Below, piece by piece: positions 9,271 through 19,352 of a stretch of DNA of 64,000 nt (positions within the stretch are counted from its first letter, which is position 1; each line of letters starts with the position of its first letter). The position numbers and the translations under genes are program-made. The stretch is from Robbsia sp. KACC 23696 (GTDB taxonomy: Bacteria > Pseudomonadota > Gammaproteobacteria > Burkholderiales > Burkholderiaceae): positions 1,522,249 to 1,586,248 of the forward strand of contig NZ_CP156626.1 of assembly GCF_039852015.1 (NCBI RefSeq). Reading direction: 5' to 3'. The notes below the pieces were generated by a model. It ran no database searches. It saw nothing but the letters and a program-made list of their open reading frames with translations, and was not told the DNA's origin.

Positions 9271-11391
9271 ATGTTCAATAAAGTCGTGAAGGAATTCCAA
9301 TGGGGCCAACACAAGGTCCGCATGGAAACCGGGGAAATTGCGCGCCAGGCTAGCGGCGCCGTGCTCGTCGACATCGAGGACACCGTCATACTGGCCACCG
9401 TCGTCGGTGCGCGTACCGCAAAGCCGGGCCAGGACTTCTTCCCCCTGACCGTCGATTATCTGGAAAAAACCTACGCCGCCGGTCGGATTCCTGGCGGTTT
9501 CTTCCGTCGTGAGGGCCGTCCGTCGGAAGGCGAAACGCTGATTTCGCGCCTGATCGATCGCCCCTTGCGTCCGCTGTTTCCGGAAGGCTTCTACAACGAA
9601 GTCCAGGTCGTGATCCACGTTTTGTCGCTGAACCCGGACGTGCCGGCCGACATCCCGGCAATCGTCGGCGCATCGGCTGCCTTGGCGATCTCGGGTCTGC
9701 CGTTCAACGGTCCGGTGGGCGCCGCACGCGTCGGCTATATCGGCGGCGAGTACGTGCTGAATCCGAATCGCTCGCAAATGCCGGAATCCAGCCTGGATCT
9801 GGTCGTCGCGGCGACGGAATCGGCCGTGCTGATGGTGGAGTCCGAAGCGGACCAACTGCCGGAAGACATCATGCTGGGCGCCGTGGTCTATGGTCACGCG
9901 CAAATGCAGGTCGCGATCGACGCGATTCACGAGCTGGTCAAGGAAGGCGGCAAGCCCGAGTGGGATTGGCAGCCGGCACCGAAGAACGAGGGGCTGATCG
10001 CGCGCGTGAACGAGGTCGCCGAGGCGCCGTTGCGCGCCGCTTATCAATTGCGCGACAAGCAGCAACGCACGGCCAAGCTGCGCGAAGCCACGGCGCTGGT
10101 CGAGCAGACGTTGGCGTCGCAAGCTGCCGCTTCGGGCGAAAGCGCCCCGGACAGCACGTCGGTCGGCAACATTCTGTTCGATCTGGAATCGAAGATCGTT
10201 CGCGGTCAGATCCTGAGCGGCGAGCCGCGTATCGACGGTCGCGACACGCGTACCGTGCGTCCGATCGAGATCCGCACCGGCGTGCTGCCGCGCACCCATG
10301 GTTCCGCCTTGTTCACACGCGGCGAGACGCAGGCGCTGGTCGTGGCGACGCTGGGGACGCAACGCGACGAGCAGATCATCGATGCGCTCGAAGGCGAGCA
10401 GCGCGATCACTTCATGTTGCACTACAACATGCCGCCGTTCGCCACCGGTGAGACGGGCCGCGTCGGTTCGCCGAAGCGTCGTGAAATCGGTCACGGTCGT
10501 CTGGCAAAGCGCGCGCTGGCCGCCTGCCTGCCGACGAAGGAAGCGTTCCCGTACACGATCCGCGTCGTCTCGGAAATCACCGAGTCGAACGGTTCGTCGT
10601 CGATGGCATCGGTCTGCGGTGGCTGCCTGGCCATGATGCATGCCGGCGTGCCGTTGAAGGCGCACGTTGCCGGTATCGCGATGGGCCTGATTCTCGATGG
10701 CGGCAAGTTCGCCGTGTTGACCGATATCCTGGGCGATGAAGATCACCTCGGCGATATGGACTTCAAGGTGGCCGGTACCGATGCGGGCGTCACGGCGCTG
10801 CAGATGGATATCAAGATCCAAGGCATCACCAAGGAAATCATGCAGGTGGCGTTGGCGCAAGCGCGCGAAGGTCGTATGCATATCCTCGGCAAGATGCGGG
10901 CGGCAGTGGACGGCGTCAACACGGAGTTGTCCGAATTCGCGCCGCGCATGATCACAATGAAGATCAATCCGGACAAGATCCGCGACGTGATCGGCAAGGG
11001 CGGCTCGGTGATTCGCGGCCTGTCGGAAGAGACGGGCACGAAGATCGACATCAACGACGAAGGCAATGTCACGATCGCCGGCACCAGCAGCGAAGGGATG
11101 GAAGAGGCGAAGCGTCGCATCGAAGCCATCACCGTCGACGTGGAAGTGGGCAAGGTCTATGAAGGCACGGTCCTGAAGTTGCTGGATTTCGGTGCGATCG
11201 TGAACATCTTGCCGGGCAAGGACGGTTTGGTGCACATCTCCGAAATCGTCCATGAGCGCGTCAACAAGGTCAGCGATTACCTAACCGAAGGTCAGCAGAT
11301 CAAGGTCAAGGTCATCCAGCTCGAGGAAAAGGGCCGGATTCGTCTGTCGATGAAGGCGTTGTTGGATACGCCGGCAGCGGCTGGCGAATAA
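9271..11391 (+). CDS. pnp: Polyribonucleotide nucleotidyltransferase (PNPase)
   Basis: 706 residues. Degrades RNA 3' to 5' by phosphorolysis and is a degradosome component. The ATG at 9271 follows AAAAGGAGTGG. Domains: first RNase PH fold (about 1-145), helical linker (to about 300), second RNase PH fold carrying the active site (about 310-540; [24 protein letters not shown] is conserved phosphate-site sequence), KH domain ([20 protein letters not shown]) and a C-terminal S1 domain ([28 protein letters not shown]). It ends directly before a strong terminator. Confidence 0.99.
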   Translation: MFNKVVKEFQWGQHKVRMETGEIARQASGAVLVDIEDTVILATVVGARTAKPGQDFFPLTVDYLEKTYAAGRIPGGFFRREGRPSEGETLISRLIDRPLRPLFPEGFYNEVQVVIHVLSLNPDVPADIPAIVGASAALAISGLPFNGPVGAARVGYIGGEYVLNPNRSQMPESSLDLVVAATESAVLMVESEADQLPEDIMLGAVVYGHAQMQVAIDAIHELVKEGGKPEWDWQPAPKNEGLIARVNEVAEAPLRAAYQLRDKQQRTAKLREATALVEQTLASQAAASGESAPDSTSVGNILFDLESKIVRGQILSGEPRIDGRDTRTVRPIEIRTGVLPRTHGSALFTRGETQALVVATLGTQRDEQIIDALEGEQRDHFMLHYNMPPFATGETGRVGSPKRREIGHGRLAKRALAACLPTKEAFPYTIRVVSEITESNGSSSMASVCGGCLAMMHAGVPLKAHVAGIAMGLILDGGKFAVLTDILGDEDHLGDMDFKVAGTDAGVTALQMDIKIQGITKEIMQVALAQAREGRMHILGKMRAAVDGVNTELSEFAPRMITMKINPDKIRDVIGKGGSVIRGLSEETGTKIDINDEGNVTIAGTSSEGMEEAKRRIEAITVDVEVGKVYEGTVLKLLDFGAIVNILPGKDGLVHISEIVHERVNKVSDYLTEGQQIKVKVIQLEEKGRIRLSMKALLDTPAAAGE

Positions 11392-11484
11392 GGCGCCGCC
11401 CGCGCGGGTCGCACGCGACACGCGTGGCAATCAGGCAAAATAGGGGATCGGCATGCAGAGCGTGCCGGCCTCCGCCCGATCGGC

Positions 11485-11527
11485 AAACGCCGGCGTCGCC
11501 AGCAGCGGACGCCGGCGTTTTTCTTTG
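11485..11527 (+). terminator. Intrinsic terminator after pnp
   Basis: Perfect 13-bp stem AAACGCCGGCGTC (11485-11497) with GACGCCGGCGTTT (11508-11520), a 10-nt loop, then TTTCTTT. Confidence 0.92.
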
Positions 11528-11624
11528 TCGTATTGAAAGCGCTTACGCGCCCGTGACCGCTGCCCGAGCGCGGCCTGATCCGTCGATCGGCGAGGCCGTA
11601 TTGCGTTGCGAACGTGTCGTTGAA

Positions 11625-11654
11625 TTGACCAGCCCGGTTCCGGCGTCTTACAAT
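11625..11654 (+). promoter_or_regulatory. Candidate promoter for tpiA-secG
   Basis: TTGACC (11625-11630), an 18-base spacer and TACAAT (11649-11654), about 150 bases before tpiA. The 412-base pnp-tpiA gap contains only this and the pnp terminator as far as I can see. Confidence 0.55.
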
Positions 11655-11803
11655 GCCGTGTTTTGGTCCGGATTTATGAGCCAGCCTGTTGCTAAGGGCG
11701 GTGCCGAGGTAGCGCACCGTCTCGATGACAGACGCAGCTCCAGTCCCGTCCGGACGCCGCGAACCGCGCTTCCCCGATTTTTAATCAGAGAGAGCGAATC
11801 GCT

Positions 11804-12643
11804 ATGTCCGAACAAAACCTGAATCCGCAGACCACTGCTGCTTCTCCCGCGTCGCACACCGGGGCGGGGCGTGTGCGGTGGGTCGTCGGTAACTGGAAGA
11901 TGCATGGCAGCCTGGCGTCGAATGCGGCCCTTTTGCAGGCGCTGGCCTCGACGGTAGGGAAGCAGCCCGCCGCTGAGGCGGGCGTGGCGGGCGGCGTGAA
12001 AGTAGGCGTCTGTGTCCCGTTTTGCTACCTGGCGCAAGCGCAGCAGGCGCTGGCGGGTACCGCGGTCCGCCTCGGTGTCCAGGATATCTCGGGGCACGCG
12101 ATCGACAAGGGTGCCTTTACCGGTGAAATTTCCGCGGCGATGGTGCGAGAGTTCGATGCGCAGCTGGTGATCGTCGGGCACTCGGAGCGGCGCGCGCTGC
12201 TGGGCGAGAGCGACGCAGCGGTGGTCGCGAAGACGCGTCAGGTGCTGGATGGTGGCATGACGCCGGTGGTCTGCGTCGGTGAGACGCTGGAGGATCGCGA
12301 AGCGGATCGCACCGAGGCCGTGGTGGGTGCGCAGCTCGATGCGGTATTGTCGGCCTTCGATGCGGGGCAGGTGCGCCGGATGGTCTTTGCGTACGAGCCG
12401 GTCTGGGCGATCGGTACCGGCAAGAGCGCGACGGCGCAACAGGCGCAGGACGTGCATGCATTCCTGCGAGCGCGTCTGGTCGCGACGAATGATGTGTTGG
12501 AACAGGTTCCGCTGTTGTACGGTGGCAGCGTGAAATCGGGGAATGCCGCGGAGTTGTTCGGACAACCGGACATCGACGGTGGCTTGATAGGTGGTGCGGC
12601 GTTGGTGGCGGAGGATTTCGTCGCCATTTGCCGTGCCGCATAG
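11804..12643 (+). CDS. tpiA: Triosephosphate isomerase
   Basis: 279 residues, slightly longer than the usual 250 or so because of a 20-residue polar N-terminus. Interconverts dihydroxyacetone phosphate and glyceraldehyde 3-phosphate in glycolysis. Catalytic residues are all present: Lys32 in GNWKMHG, the His of VGHSERR, and the Glu of AYEPVWAIGTGKS (the mobile loop follows). The C-terminal phosphate loop is LYGGSVKSGNAAEL and GGALV. The start is preceded by AGAGAGCGAATCGCT, a weak ribosome-binding site. secG follows 44 bases later, the common betaproteobacterial pair. Confidence 0.98.
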   Translation: MSEQNLNPQTTAASPASHTGAGRVRWVVGNWKMHGSLASNAALLQALASTVGKQPAAEAGVAGGVKVGVCVPFCYLAQAQQALAGTAVRLGVQDISGHAIDKGAFTGEISAAMVREFDAQLVIVGHSERRALLGESDAAVVAKTRQVLDGGMTPVVCVGETLEDREADRTEAVVGAQLDAVLSAFDAGQVRRMVFAYEPVWAIGTGKSATAQQAQDVHAFLRARLVATNDVLEQVPLLYGGSVKSGNAAELFGQPDIDGGLIGGAALVAEDFVAICRAA

Positions 12644-12687
12644 TGTGATTTTTACTTGAGGCATTCGACACGTCGAATGACATACGC

Positions 12688-13068
12688 ATGGTGTTGTTGA
12701 AGTCCCTGATCATCGTCATCCAGGTTTTGTCCGCCCTTGGCGTCATCGGCCTCGTGCTGGTGCAGCACGGCAAGGGCGCCGATATGGGGGCGGCGTTCGG
12801 CAGCGGCTCGTCCGGCAGTCTGTTCGGCGCCTCGGGTTCTTCGAACTTCCTGTCGCGTACGACGGGTGTCCTGGCGGCACTGTTTTTCGTCTGCACGCTG
12901 GCGCTGACCTATCTTGGCAGCGCCAATCGGGAAGTGGCATCGGTGGGCGTCATGGGCGCGACGCCGGCCGCGGCGCCTGCCGCTACCTCGGCTGCGCCGG
13001 CCTTGTCGGGTAGCGCCGCCAACGCCGCGCCGTCGTCGACGGTGCCCGGCCAGGACGTGCCGAAGTAA
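12688..13068 (+). CDS. secG: Preprotein translocase subunit SecG
   Basis: 126 residues. Small membrane partner of SecYE in the Sec translocon. Two membrane segments (about residues 4-22 and 55-75) flank the conserved cytoplasmic loop VLVQHGKGADMGAAFGSGSSGSLFG. An Ala/Ser/Pro-rich tail of about 45 residues follows, longer than in enterobacteria but usual in this group. Probably cotranscribed with tpiA. Confidence 0.96.
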   Translation: MVLLKSLIIVIQVLSALGVIGLVLVQHGKGADMGAAFGSGSSGSLFGASGSSNFLSRTTGVLAALFFVCTLALTYLGSANREVASVGVMGATPAAAPAATSAAPALSGSAANAAPSSTVPGQDVPK

Positions 13069-13098
13069 GTTCAGCGCAGCCTAAGCACCCGATTTTCA

Positions 13099-13128
13099 CG
13101 CCCCGTACGTCTGTCGACGGACGGGGCG
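13099..13128 (+). repeat. Inverted repeat after secG, weak terminator candidate
   Basis: CGCCCCGT (13099-13106) pairs with ACGGGGCG (13121-13128), with an inner GTC/GAC pair. Only ATTGTGAT follows, so a rho-independent function is doubtful. Confidence 0.4.
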
Positions 13129-13192
13129 ATTGTGATAAAAGGGGTGCCGCATCCGTTGCATGCGCTGTTATTACAAAATTCGTCGAATGTGA

Positions 13193-13221
13193 TTGAATAT
13201 TGGCGGAAGAGCGGATACAAT
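13193..13221 (+). promoter_or_regulatory. Near-consensus promoter upstream of tRNA-Leu
   Basis: TTGAAT (13193-13198), exactly 17 bases, TACAAT (13216-13221). It lies almost 400 bases before the tRNA gene, so it either makes a long tRNA precursor or drives something in between. Confidence 0.55.
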
Positions 13222-13613
13222 TTCGGTCTTGTCGCGGAACGAATAAGGTCCGTTAGACACAGATCGTGAGTAGATGCGGAAAGATGCGGTGCGTCGTGTA
13301 AGCAAGGTTTCGCTTTGCGGTGCCGTTTCTGAGGGATCGAGGTGGGGTGCGCGAGGGTTGGCAGCAGGGTTAAGCCCGATGTCGATTTTCTGCTGCAGGG
13401 TGTGCAATGGTCGGTGATTCGGGTTGTGTCGCCGGCTGTAGAACGCTTTCACTGCCTTGGTTTGTATCGCAATCGAAAATGGTTTATTAAGCGTTGCGAT
13501 GCAGCAAATTGTCGCACATCGGAGTAAGATACCCGTGGCTTTGCAAGATCATGGGTATGAGCGCCAAGCACGATGAAACGTGCCGATGTAGCGTGCAAGC
13601 AGTACAAGTTTTA
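13222..13613 (+). other. Unassigned 392-base stretch between a promoter and tRNA-Leu
   Basis: No convincing protein: a 61-codon frame (13342-13527) has no ribosome-binding site and unremarkable composition. It could be a tRNA leader or a small RNA. I recognise no known RNA family. Confidence 0.3.
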
Positions 13614-13698
13614 GCCGACGTGGTGAAATTGGTAGACACGCTATCTTGAGGGGGTAGTGACGCAAGTCGTATGAGTTCGAGTCTCATCGTCGGCACCA
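13614..13698 (+). tRNA. tRNA-Leu (anticodon GAG)
   Basis: 85 nt including an encoded CCA. The acceptor stem GCCGACG pairs with CGTCGGC. The anticodon arm CTATC-TTGAGGG-GGTAG gives anticodon GAG. A long class II variable arm (TGACGCAAGTCGT) and the T arm ATGAG-TTCGAGT-CTCAT complete the fold. It reads CUC/CUU leucine codons. The position between secG and nuoA is the typical one in Burkholderiales. Confidence 0.97.
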
Positions 13699-13707
13699 TG
13701 ATTCAGA

Positions 13708-13750
13708 CAATGCCAGCCTGTTGCAGAGACGCTTCGGCTGGCATTGTTTT
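13708..13750 (+). terminator. Intrinsic terminator after tRNA-Leu
   Basis: Perfect 11-bp stem CAATGCCAGCC (13708-13718) with GGCTGGCATTG (13736-13746), then TTTTG. It separates the tRNA from the nuo operon. Confidence 0.8.
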
Positions 13751-13877
13751 GTGAGGCGTAGGATCATCGCCCCGAAGCGGGGTGGTGATGTCAGGCTGGT
13801 ACGGCAGATGCCGGGACCGTCATAACGCGCCGAAGCGCTTTGCTGTCAGCGCGCACTACTATCAAAAGAGGATTGCC

Positions 13878-14237
13878 GTGAACCTCGCACCCTATTTCCC
13901 CGTATTGCTGTTCATAATCGTGGGTGTCGCATTGGGTGGTGGTCTCATCACTGTTGGCAAGCTCGTCAGTCCACACAAGCCAGATGTCGAAAAGAACGCG
14001 CCGTACGAATGCGGCTTCGAAGCGTTCGAAGACGCGCGTATGAAGTTCGACGTACGCTACTATCTGGTCGCTATCCTTTTCATCATTTTCGATCTCGAGA
14101 CGGCCTTCCTGTTTCCGTGGGGTGTGTCCCTGCGCGACGTCGGCTGGCCTGGTTTCGCGGCGATGATGGTGTTCATCCTCGAGTTCATCCTTGGTTTCGT
14201 CTTCCTTTGGAAGAAGGGCGCGTTGGATTGGGAGTGA
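13878..14237 (+). CDS. nuoA: NADH-quinone oxidoreductase subunit A
   Basis: 119 residues from a GTG at 13878, preceded by AAAAGAGGATTGCC. I reject an upstream in-frame ATG at 13782, which would add 32 residues unlike the family. Three membrane helices, with the conserved loop [29 protein letters not shown] between the first two (Cys in YECGF). It sits at the junction of the peripheral and membrane arms of complex I, near the quinone cavity. First gene of the 14-gene operon. Confidence 0.97.
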   Translation: MNLAPYFPVLLFIIVGVALGGGLITVGKLVSPHKPDVEKNAPYECGFEAFEDARMKFDVRYYLVAILFIIFDLETAFLFPWGVSLRDVGWPGFAAMMVFILEFILGFVFLWKKGALDWE

Positions 14238-14571
14238 GCATTACGCCAGATGGGGCGATAATGCGTCGGTGAATGGTTCGTGCAGGGCGTCGGGCGGGAA
14301 GGGCGGAAAGCACATTCGCCTCGAGAATCGGCGATCCTGGATGACGCCACGCATCGATGGCGGTAAATAGGCGCCGCGCCAGGTCCCGGGCGGCGGGTAG
14401 AACGAGGGACGGTATCGCCAGTCGACGCGGGCGAAACGCGCGCATCGATTCGACGAACCGGCGGCAAAGTCGGCCGGTTGCATACGACGTGAGTGGACGA
14501 CGAGTCGACGACGGGCCGCGGCGTGTGTTTCGCGAGATGCTCAATGTGTCTTGCGATACCAGGAGTCAGAG
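14238..14571. other. 334-base gap between nuoA and nuoB
   Basis: Unusually long for this operon. No gene with a ribosome-binding site and no terminator hairpin are visible. GC-rich antisense frames here look like shadows. Confidence 0.45.
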
Positions 14572-15051
14572 ATGAGTATCGAAGGGGTCTTGAAAGAGGG
14601 GTTCGTCACCACCTCGGCAGACAAGCTGATCAATTGGACGCGTACCGGTTCCTTGTGGCCGATGACGTTCGGGCTTGCCTGCTGTGCGGTGGAGATGATG
14701 CATGCCGGTGCCGCGCGTTACGACTTGGATCGTTTCGGCATCGTCTTCCGCCCCAGTCCACGTCAATCCGATCTGATGATCGTCGCCGGCACGCTATGCA
14801 ACAAGATGGCACCGGCGCTGCGCAAGGTCTACGACCAGATGGCCGAGCCGCGCTGGGTGCTTTCGATGGGCTCCTGCGCGAACGGCGGCGGCTACTATCA
14901 CTACTCGTATTCTGTCGTTCGCGGCTGTGATCGGATCGTGCCGGTGGACGTCTACGTTCCGGGCTGCCCGCCGACGGCCGAGGCGCTGATCTACGGCATC
15001 ATCCAGCTTCAGGCAAAGATCAAGCGGACGGCGACCATTGCGCGCCCATGA
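14572..15051 (+). CDS. nuoB: NADH-quinone oxidoreductase subunit B
   Basis: 159 residues; the ATG follows AGGAGTCAGAG. Carries cluster N2, the last iron-sulfur centre, which passes electrons to quinone. The four ligands are visible: the tandem Cys37-Cys38 in GLACCAVEM, Cys102 in GSCANGG and Cys132 in PGCPPT. Peripheral-arm subunit next to NuoD. Confidence 0.98.
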   Translation: MSIEGVLKEGFVTTSADKLINWTRTGSLWPMTFGLACCAVEMMHAGAARYDLDRFGIVFRPSPRQSDLMIVAGTLCNKMAPALRKVYDQMAEPRWVLSMGSCANGGGYYHYSYSVVRGCDRIVPVDVYVPGCPPTAEALIYGIIQLQAKIKRTATIARP

Positions 15052-15159
15052 TTTCCGCTTCGTATCCGGCACATCGTCTGGCGCGCCGCTGCCGCCTGCG
15101 GCACGTGCGCGACAACGCCGCTGTCGAGTCTGTTGTTCGAACCCGCGCCTGTTTTCACT

Positions 15160-15762
15160 ATGACAAGTAAACTCGACACCCTGCAATCCGCACTAGAAAG
15201 CGCGCTCGGCGACCAGATCGTTCATCTCGTCGAAGCGTTAGGCCAAGTCACCCTCACGGTGAATGCAGAAGATTACCTGAAAGTTGCCGAGACTTTACGC
15301 GACAATTCGTCGCTGGCTTTCGCGCAGCTGTCGGATCTGTGTGGCGTCGACTATTCCGCATACGGCGACGGGGCTTATGACGGGCCCCGTTTTGCTGTCG
15401 TCGTGCATCTGTTGTCGCTCGAGAAGAACTGGCGCCTGCGCGTTCGCGTGTTCGCGCCGGACGACGACATGCCGATGGTCGCGTCGCTGATCGATGTCTG
15501 GCGTTCGGCCGATTGGTACGAGCGCGAGGCCTTCGACCTGTTCGGCATCATTTTCGACGGTCACCCGGATCTGCGCCGCATCCTGACCGACTACGGCTTT
15601 GTCGGGCATCCCTTCCGTAAGGATTTTCCGGTGTCCGGCTATGTCGAGATGCGTTACGACCCGGATCAGAAGCGGGTGATCTACCAGCCGGTGACGATCG
15701 AGCCGCGCGAAATCATTCCGCGCGTGATTCGGGAGGATTCGTATGGTGGCTTGAAGCACTGA
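15160..15762 (+). CDS. nuoC: NADH-quinone oxidoreductase subunit C
   Basis: 200 residues from the ATG at 15160. The family start (MTSKLDTLQ) decides this, because no Shine-Dalgarno is visible before either candidate. Structural subunit of the quinone module. Conserved sequence [42 protein letters not shown] is the 30-kDa family signature region (read in segments). It is separate from NuoD, unlike the fused NuoCD of E. coli. Confidence 0.97.
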   Translation: MTSKLDTLQSALESALGDQIVHLVEALGQVTLTVNAEDYLKVAETLRDNSSLAFAQLSDLCGVDYSAYGDGAYDGPRFAVVVHLLSLEKNWRLRVRVFAPDDDMPMVASLIDVWRSADWYEREAFDLFGIIFDGHPDLRRILTDYGFVGHPFRKDFPVSGYVEMRYDPDQKRVIYQPVTIEPREIIPRVIREDSYGGLKH

Positions 15763-15865
15763 TTGCGCAGCGCGTTTGCGTGGCAGCACGGAACAAAACC
15801 GCGCGGTATGAGCGACGCGCGATGCCGCATGACAGCATGCGGTTGAAATGGAAGCGGGGCCTGGC

Positions 15866-17119
15866 ATGGCAGATATCAAGAACTACACATTGAACTTCGG
15901 ACCCCAGCACCCGGCAGCGCACGGTGTGCTGCGCTTGGTGCTGGAGCTGGACGGTGAAGTGATTCAGCGCGCCGATCCGCACATCGGCCTGTTGCACCGC
16001 GCGACCGAGAAACTGGCGGAGTCGAAAACCTTCCTCCAGTCCGTGCCCTATATGGACCGCCTCGACTATGTGTCGATGATGTGCAACGAGCACGCCTACG
16101 TCATGGCGATCGAAAAGTTGCTCGGCATCGACGTGCCGATTCGCGCCAAATATATCCGCGTGATGTTCGACGAGCTGACCCGTCTGCTGAACCATCTGAT
16201 GTGGATCGGTTCGCACGGCTTGGACGTCGGCGCAATGGCACTGATGTTGTATGCCTTCCGCGAGCGCGAAGATCTGCTCGATGTCTACGAAGCCGTGTCC
16301 GGCGCGCGGATGCATGCCGCTTACTATCGGCCGGGCGGTGTCTATCGCGACTTGCCGGACGCAATGCCGCAATACAAGCCGTCGAAGGTGCGCAATGCGG
16401 CGGCGCTGCGGCGATTGAACGATCAACGCAGCGGCTCGGTGCTCGATTTCATCGAGGACTTCACGAACCGTTTTCCGCACTACGTCGACGAATACGAGAC
16501 GCTGCTGACCGACAATCGGATCTGGAAGCAGCGTCTGGTCGGTATCGGCGTGGTGGCGCCGGAGCGCGCGTTGCAACTGGGTCTGACCGGCGCGATGCTG
16601 CGCGGTTCCGGCATCGAGTGGGATCTGCGCAAGAAGCAGCCCTACGAGGTCTACGACAAGATGGATTTCGACATTCCGGTGGGCGTCAATGGCGACTGCT
16701 ATGACCGCTATCTGGTCCGGATGGAAGAAATGCGTCAGTCGAATCGCATCATCAAGCAGTGCATCACCTGGCTACGAGCGAATCCGGGTCCGGTAATGAC
16801 GGACAACCACAAGGTGGCGCCGCCGTCGCGGGTCAATATGAAGAGCAATATGGAGGAGCTGATCCACCATTTCAAACTCTTCACCGAGGGTTTCCATGTG
16901 CCGCCGGGCGAGACCTACTCCGCCATCGAACATCCGAAGGGCGAGTTCGGCATCTATCTGATTTCGGATGGCGCGAACAAGCCGTATCGCTTGAAGATTC
17001 GCGCCGGCGGGTTTGCCCACTTGTCGGCATTCGACGAGATGGCGCGTGGCCATATGATCGCGGATGCGGTGACGATCATCGGGACGCAGGACATCGTGTT
17101 CGGGGAAGTTGACCGCTGA
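15866..17119 (+). CDS. nuoD: NADH-quinone oxidoreductase subunit D
   Basis: 417 residues; start [20 protein letters not shown]. The 49-kDa subunit forms the quinone pocket with NuoB: the [12 protein letters not shown] loop contains the His that contacts the quinone head group. It is related to [NiFe]-hydrogenase large subunits but lacks their metal cysteines. It ends in the conserved [12 protein letters not shown]. The ATG at 15866 follows GGAAGCGGGGC. The next gene begins only after 215 bases. Confidence 0.98.
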   Translation: MADIKNYTLNFGPQHPAAHGVLRLVLELDGEVIQRADPHIGLLHRATEKLAESKTFLQSVPYMDRLDYVSMMCNEHAYVMAIEKLLGIDVPIRAKYIRVMFDELTRLLNHLMWIGSHGLDVGAMALMLYAFREREDLLDVYEAVSGARMHAAYYRPGGVYRDLPDAMPQYKPSKVRNAAALRRLNDQRSGSVLDFIEDFTNRFPHYVDEYETLLTDNRIWKQRLVGIGVVAPERALQLGLTGAMLRGSGIEWDLRKKQPYEVYDKMDFDIPVGVNGDCYDRYLVRMEEMRQSNRIIKQCITWLRANPGPVMTDNHKVAPPSRVNMKSNMEELIHHFKLFTEGFHVPPGETYSAIEHPKGEFGIYLISDGANKPYRLKIRAGGFAHLSAFDEMARGHMIADAVTIIGTQDIVFGEVDR

Positions 17120-17334
17120 CGGTGGCAGGACGGCAGGAAACGGTATTTATGGCTTCGCGGGCAGGCGCCCATGCTGATACGAAAAAGAGCGATCGGCAGG
17201 GCGGGCGCGAAGAGAATCGAAACAAGGCAGCAAACCAGGCAAGCGAAGCGTTGTAGTCCGGTGTGTCGACGTCCATGAGACAGCAGCACACGGCAACGGC
17301 CGAGCCCCTGACTGAATAGCGAAAGAAGACGATC

Positions 17335-17951
17335 ATGCTTTCTGCTGAAGCGATGAAGGAAATCGACCGTGCGGTCGCCAAGTATCCGCCTGAACAGAAA
17401 CGTTCGGCGGCGATGGCGTCGCTTGCGGTGGCACAGGACGAGTTGGGTTGGGTCTCGCCCGAGGTGATGCGATTCGTCGCCAACTACCTCGGCATGCCGG
17501 CGGTGGCGGTGCAGGAGATCGCGACGTTTTACAACATGTTCGACACGCGCCCGGTCGGCCAATACAAGATCACCTTGTGCACGAATCTGCCGTGCCAGTT
17601 GCACGACGCGGACGATGCCGCCCAATACCTGAAACAGAAGCTGGGTATCGATTTCAACGAAACCACGGCCGATGGCCGCTTCACCTTGCGTGAAGGCGAA
17701 TGCATGGGTTCGTGCGGCGATGCCCCGGTGCTGCTGTTGAACAACCAGAAAATGTGCAGTTTCATGAGCCGCGAAAAGATCGACGCGCTGCTGGCCGAGC
17801 TGTCGGCCGTGCCGTTGAAGACGACGGCGGGTGGTGCGCATCCGATCGATCACGCCGCCGACGCGCGGCATGTGGATCACGCCGACCATGACGGTGCACA
17901 CGCAACGCTGAACGAGCGTCCGGCCCCGATGCCGGGCGAGGAGACGGCACG

Positions 17952-17955
<4 letters not shown>
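17335..17955 (+). CDS. nuoE: NADH-quinone oxidoreductase subunit E
   Basis: 206 residues, longer than the usual 160 or so. Holds the [2Fe-2S] cluster N1a of the NADH module; ligands Cys82, Cys87, Cys123 and Cys127 (CTNLPC and CMGSC). The last 45 or so residues are His/Ala/Asp-rich ([19 protein letters not shown]) and outside the conserved fold. Its TGA overlaps the nuoF ATG (ATGA), so translation is coupled. Confidence 0.97.
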
Positions 17956-19340
<1,385 letters not shown>

Positions 19341-19352
19341 CTGAGTTGAGCC

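Noticed and set aside
9049-11253. 734-codon antisense frame opposite pnp
   Set aside because: Shadow of pnp, caused by codon bias in high-GC DNA; no family resemblance.
13342-13527. 61-codon frame before tRNA-Leu as a small gene
   Set aside because: No ribosome-binding site, no recognisable composition, and not supported by context.
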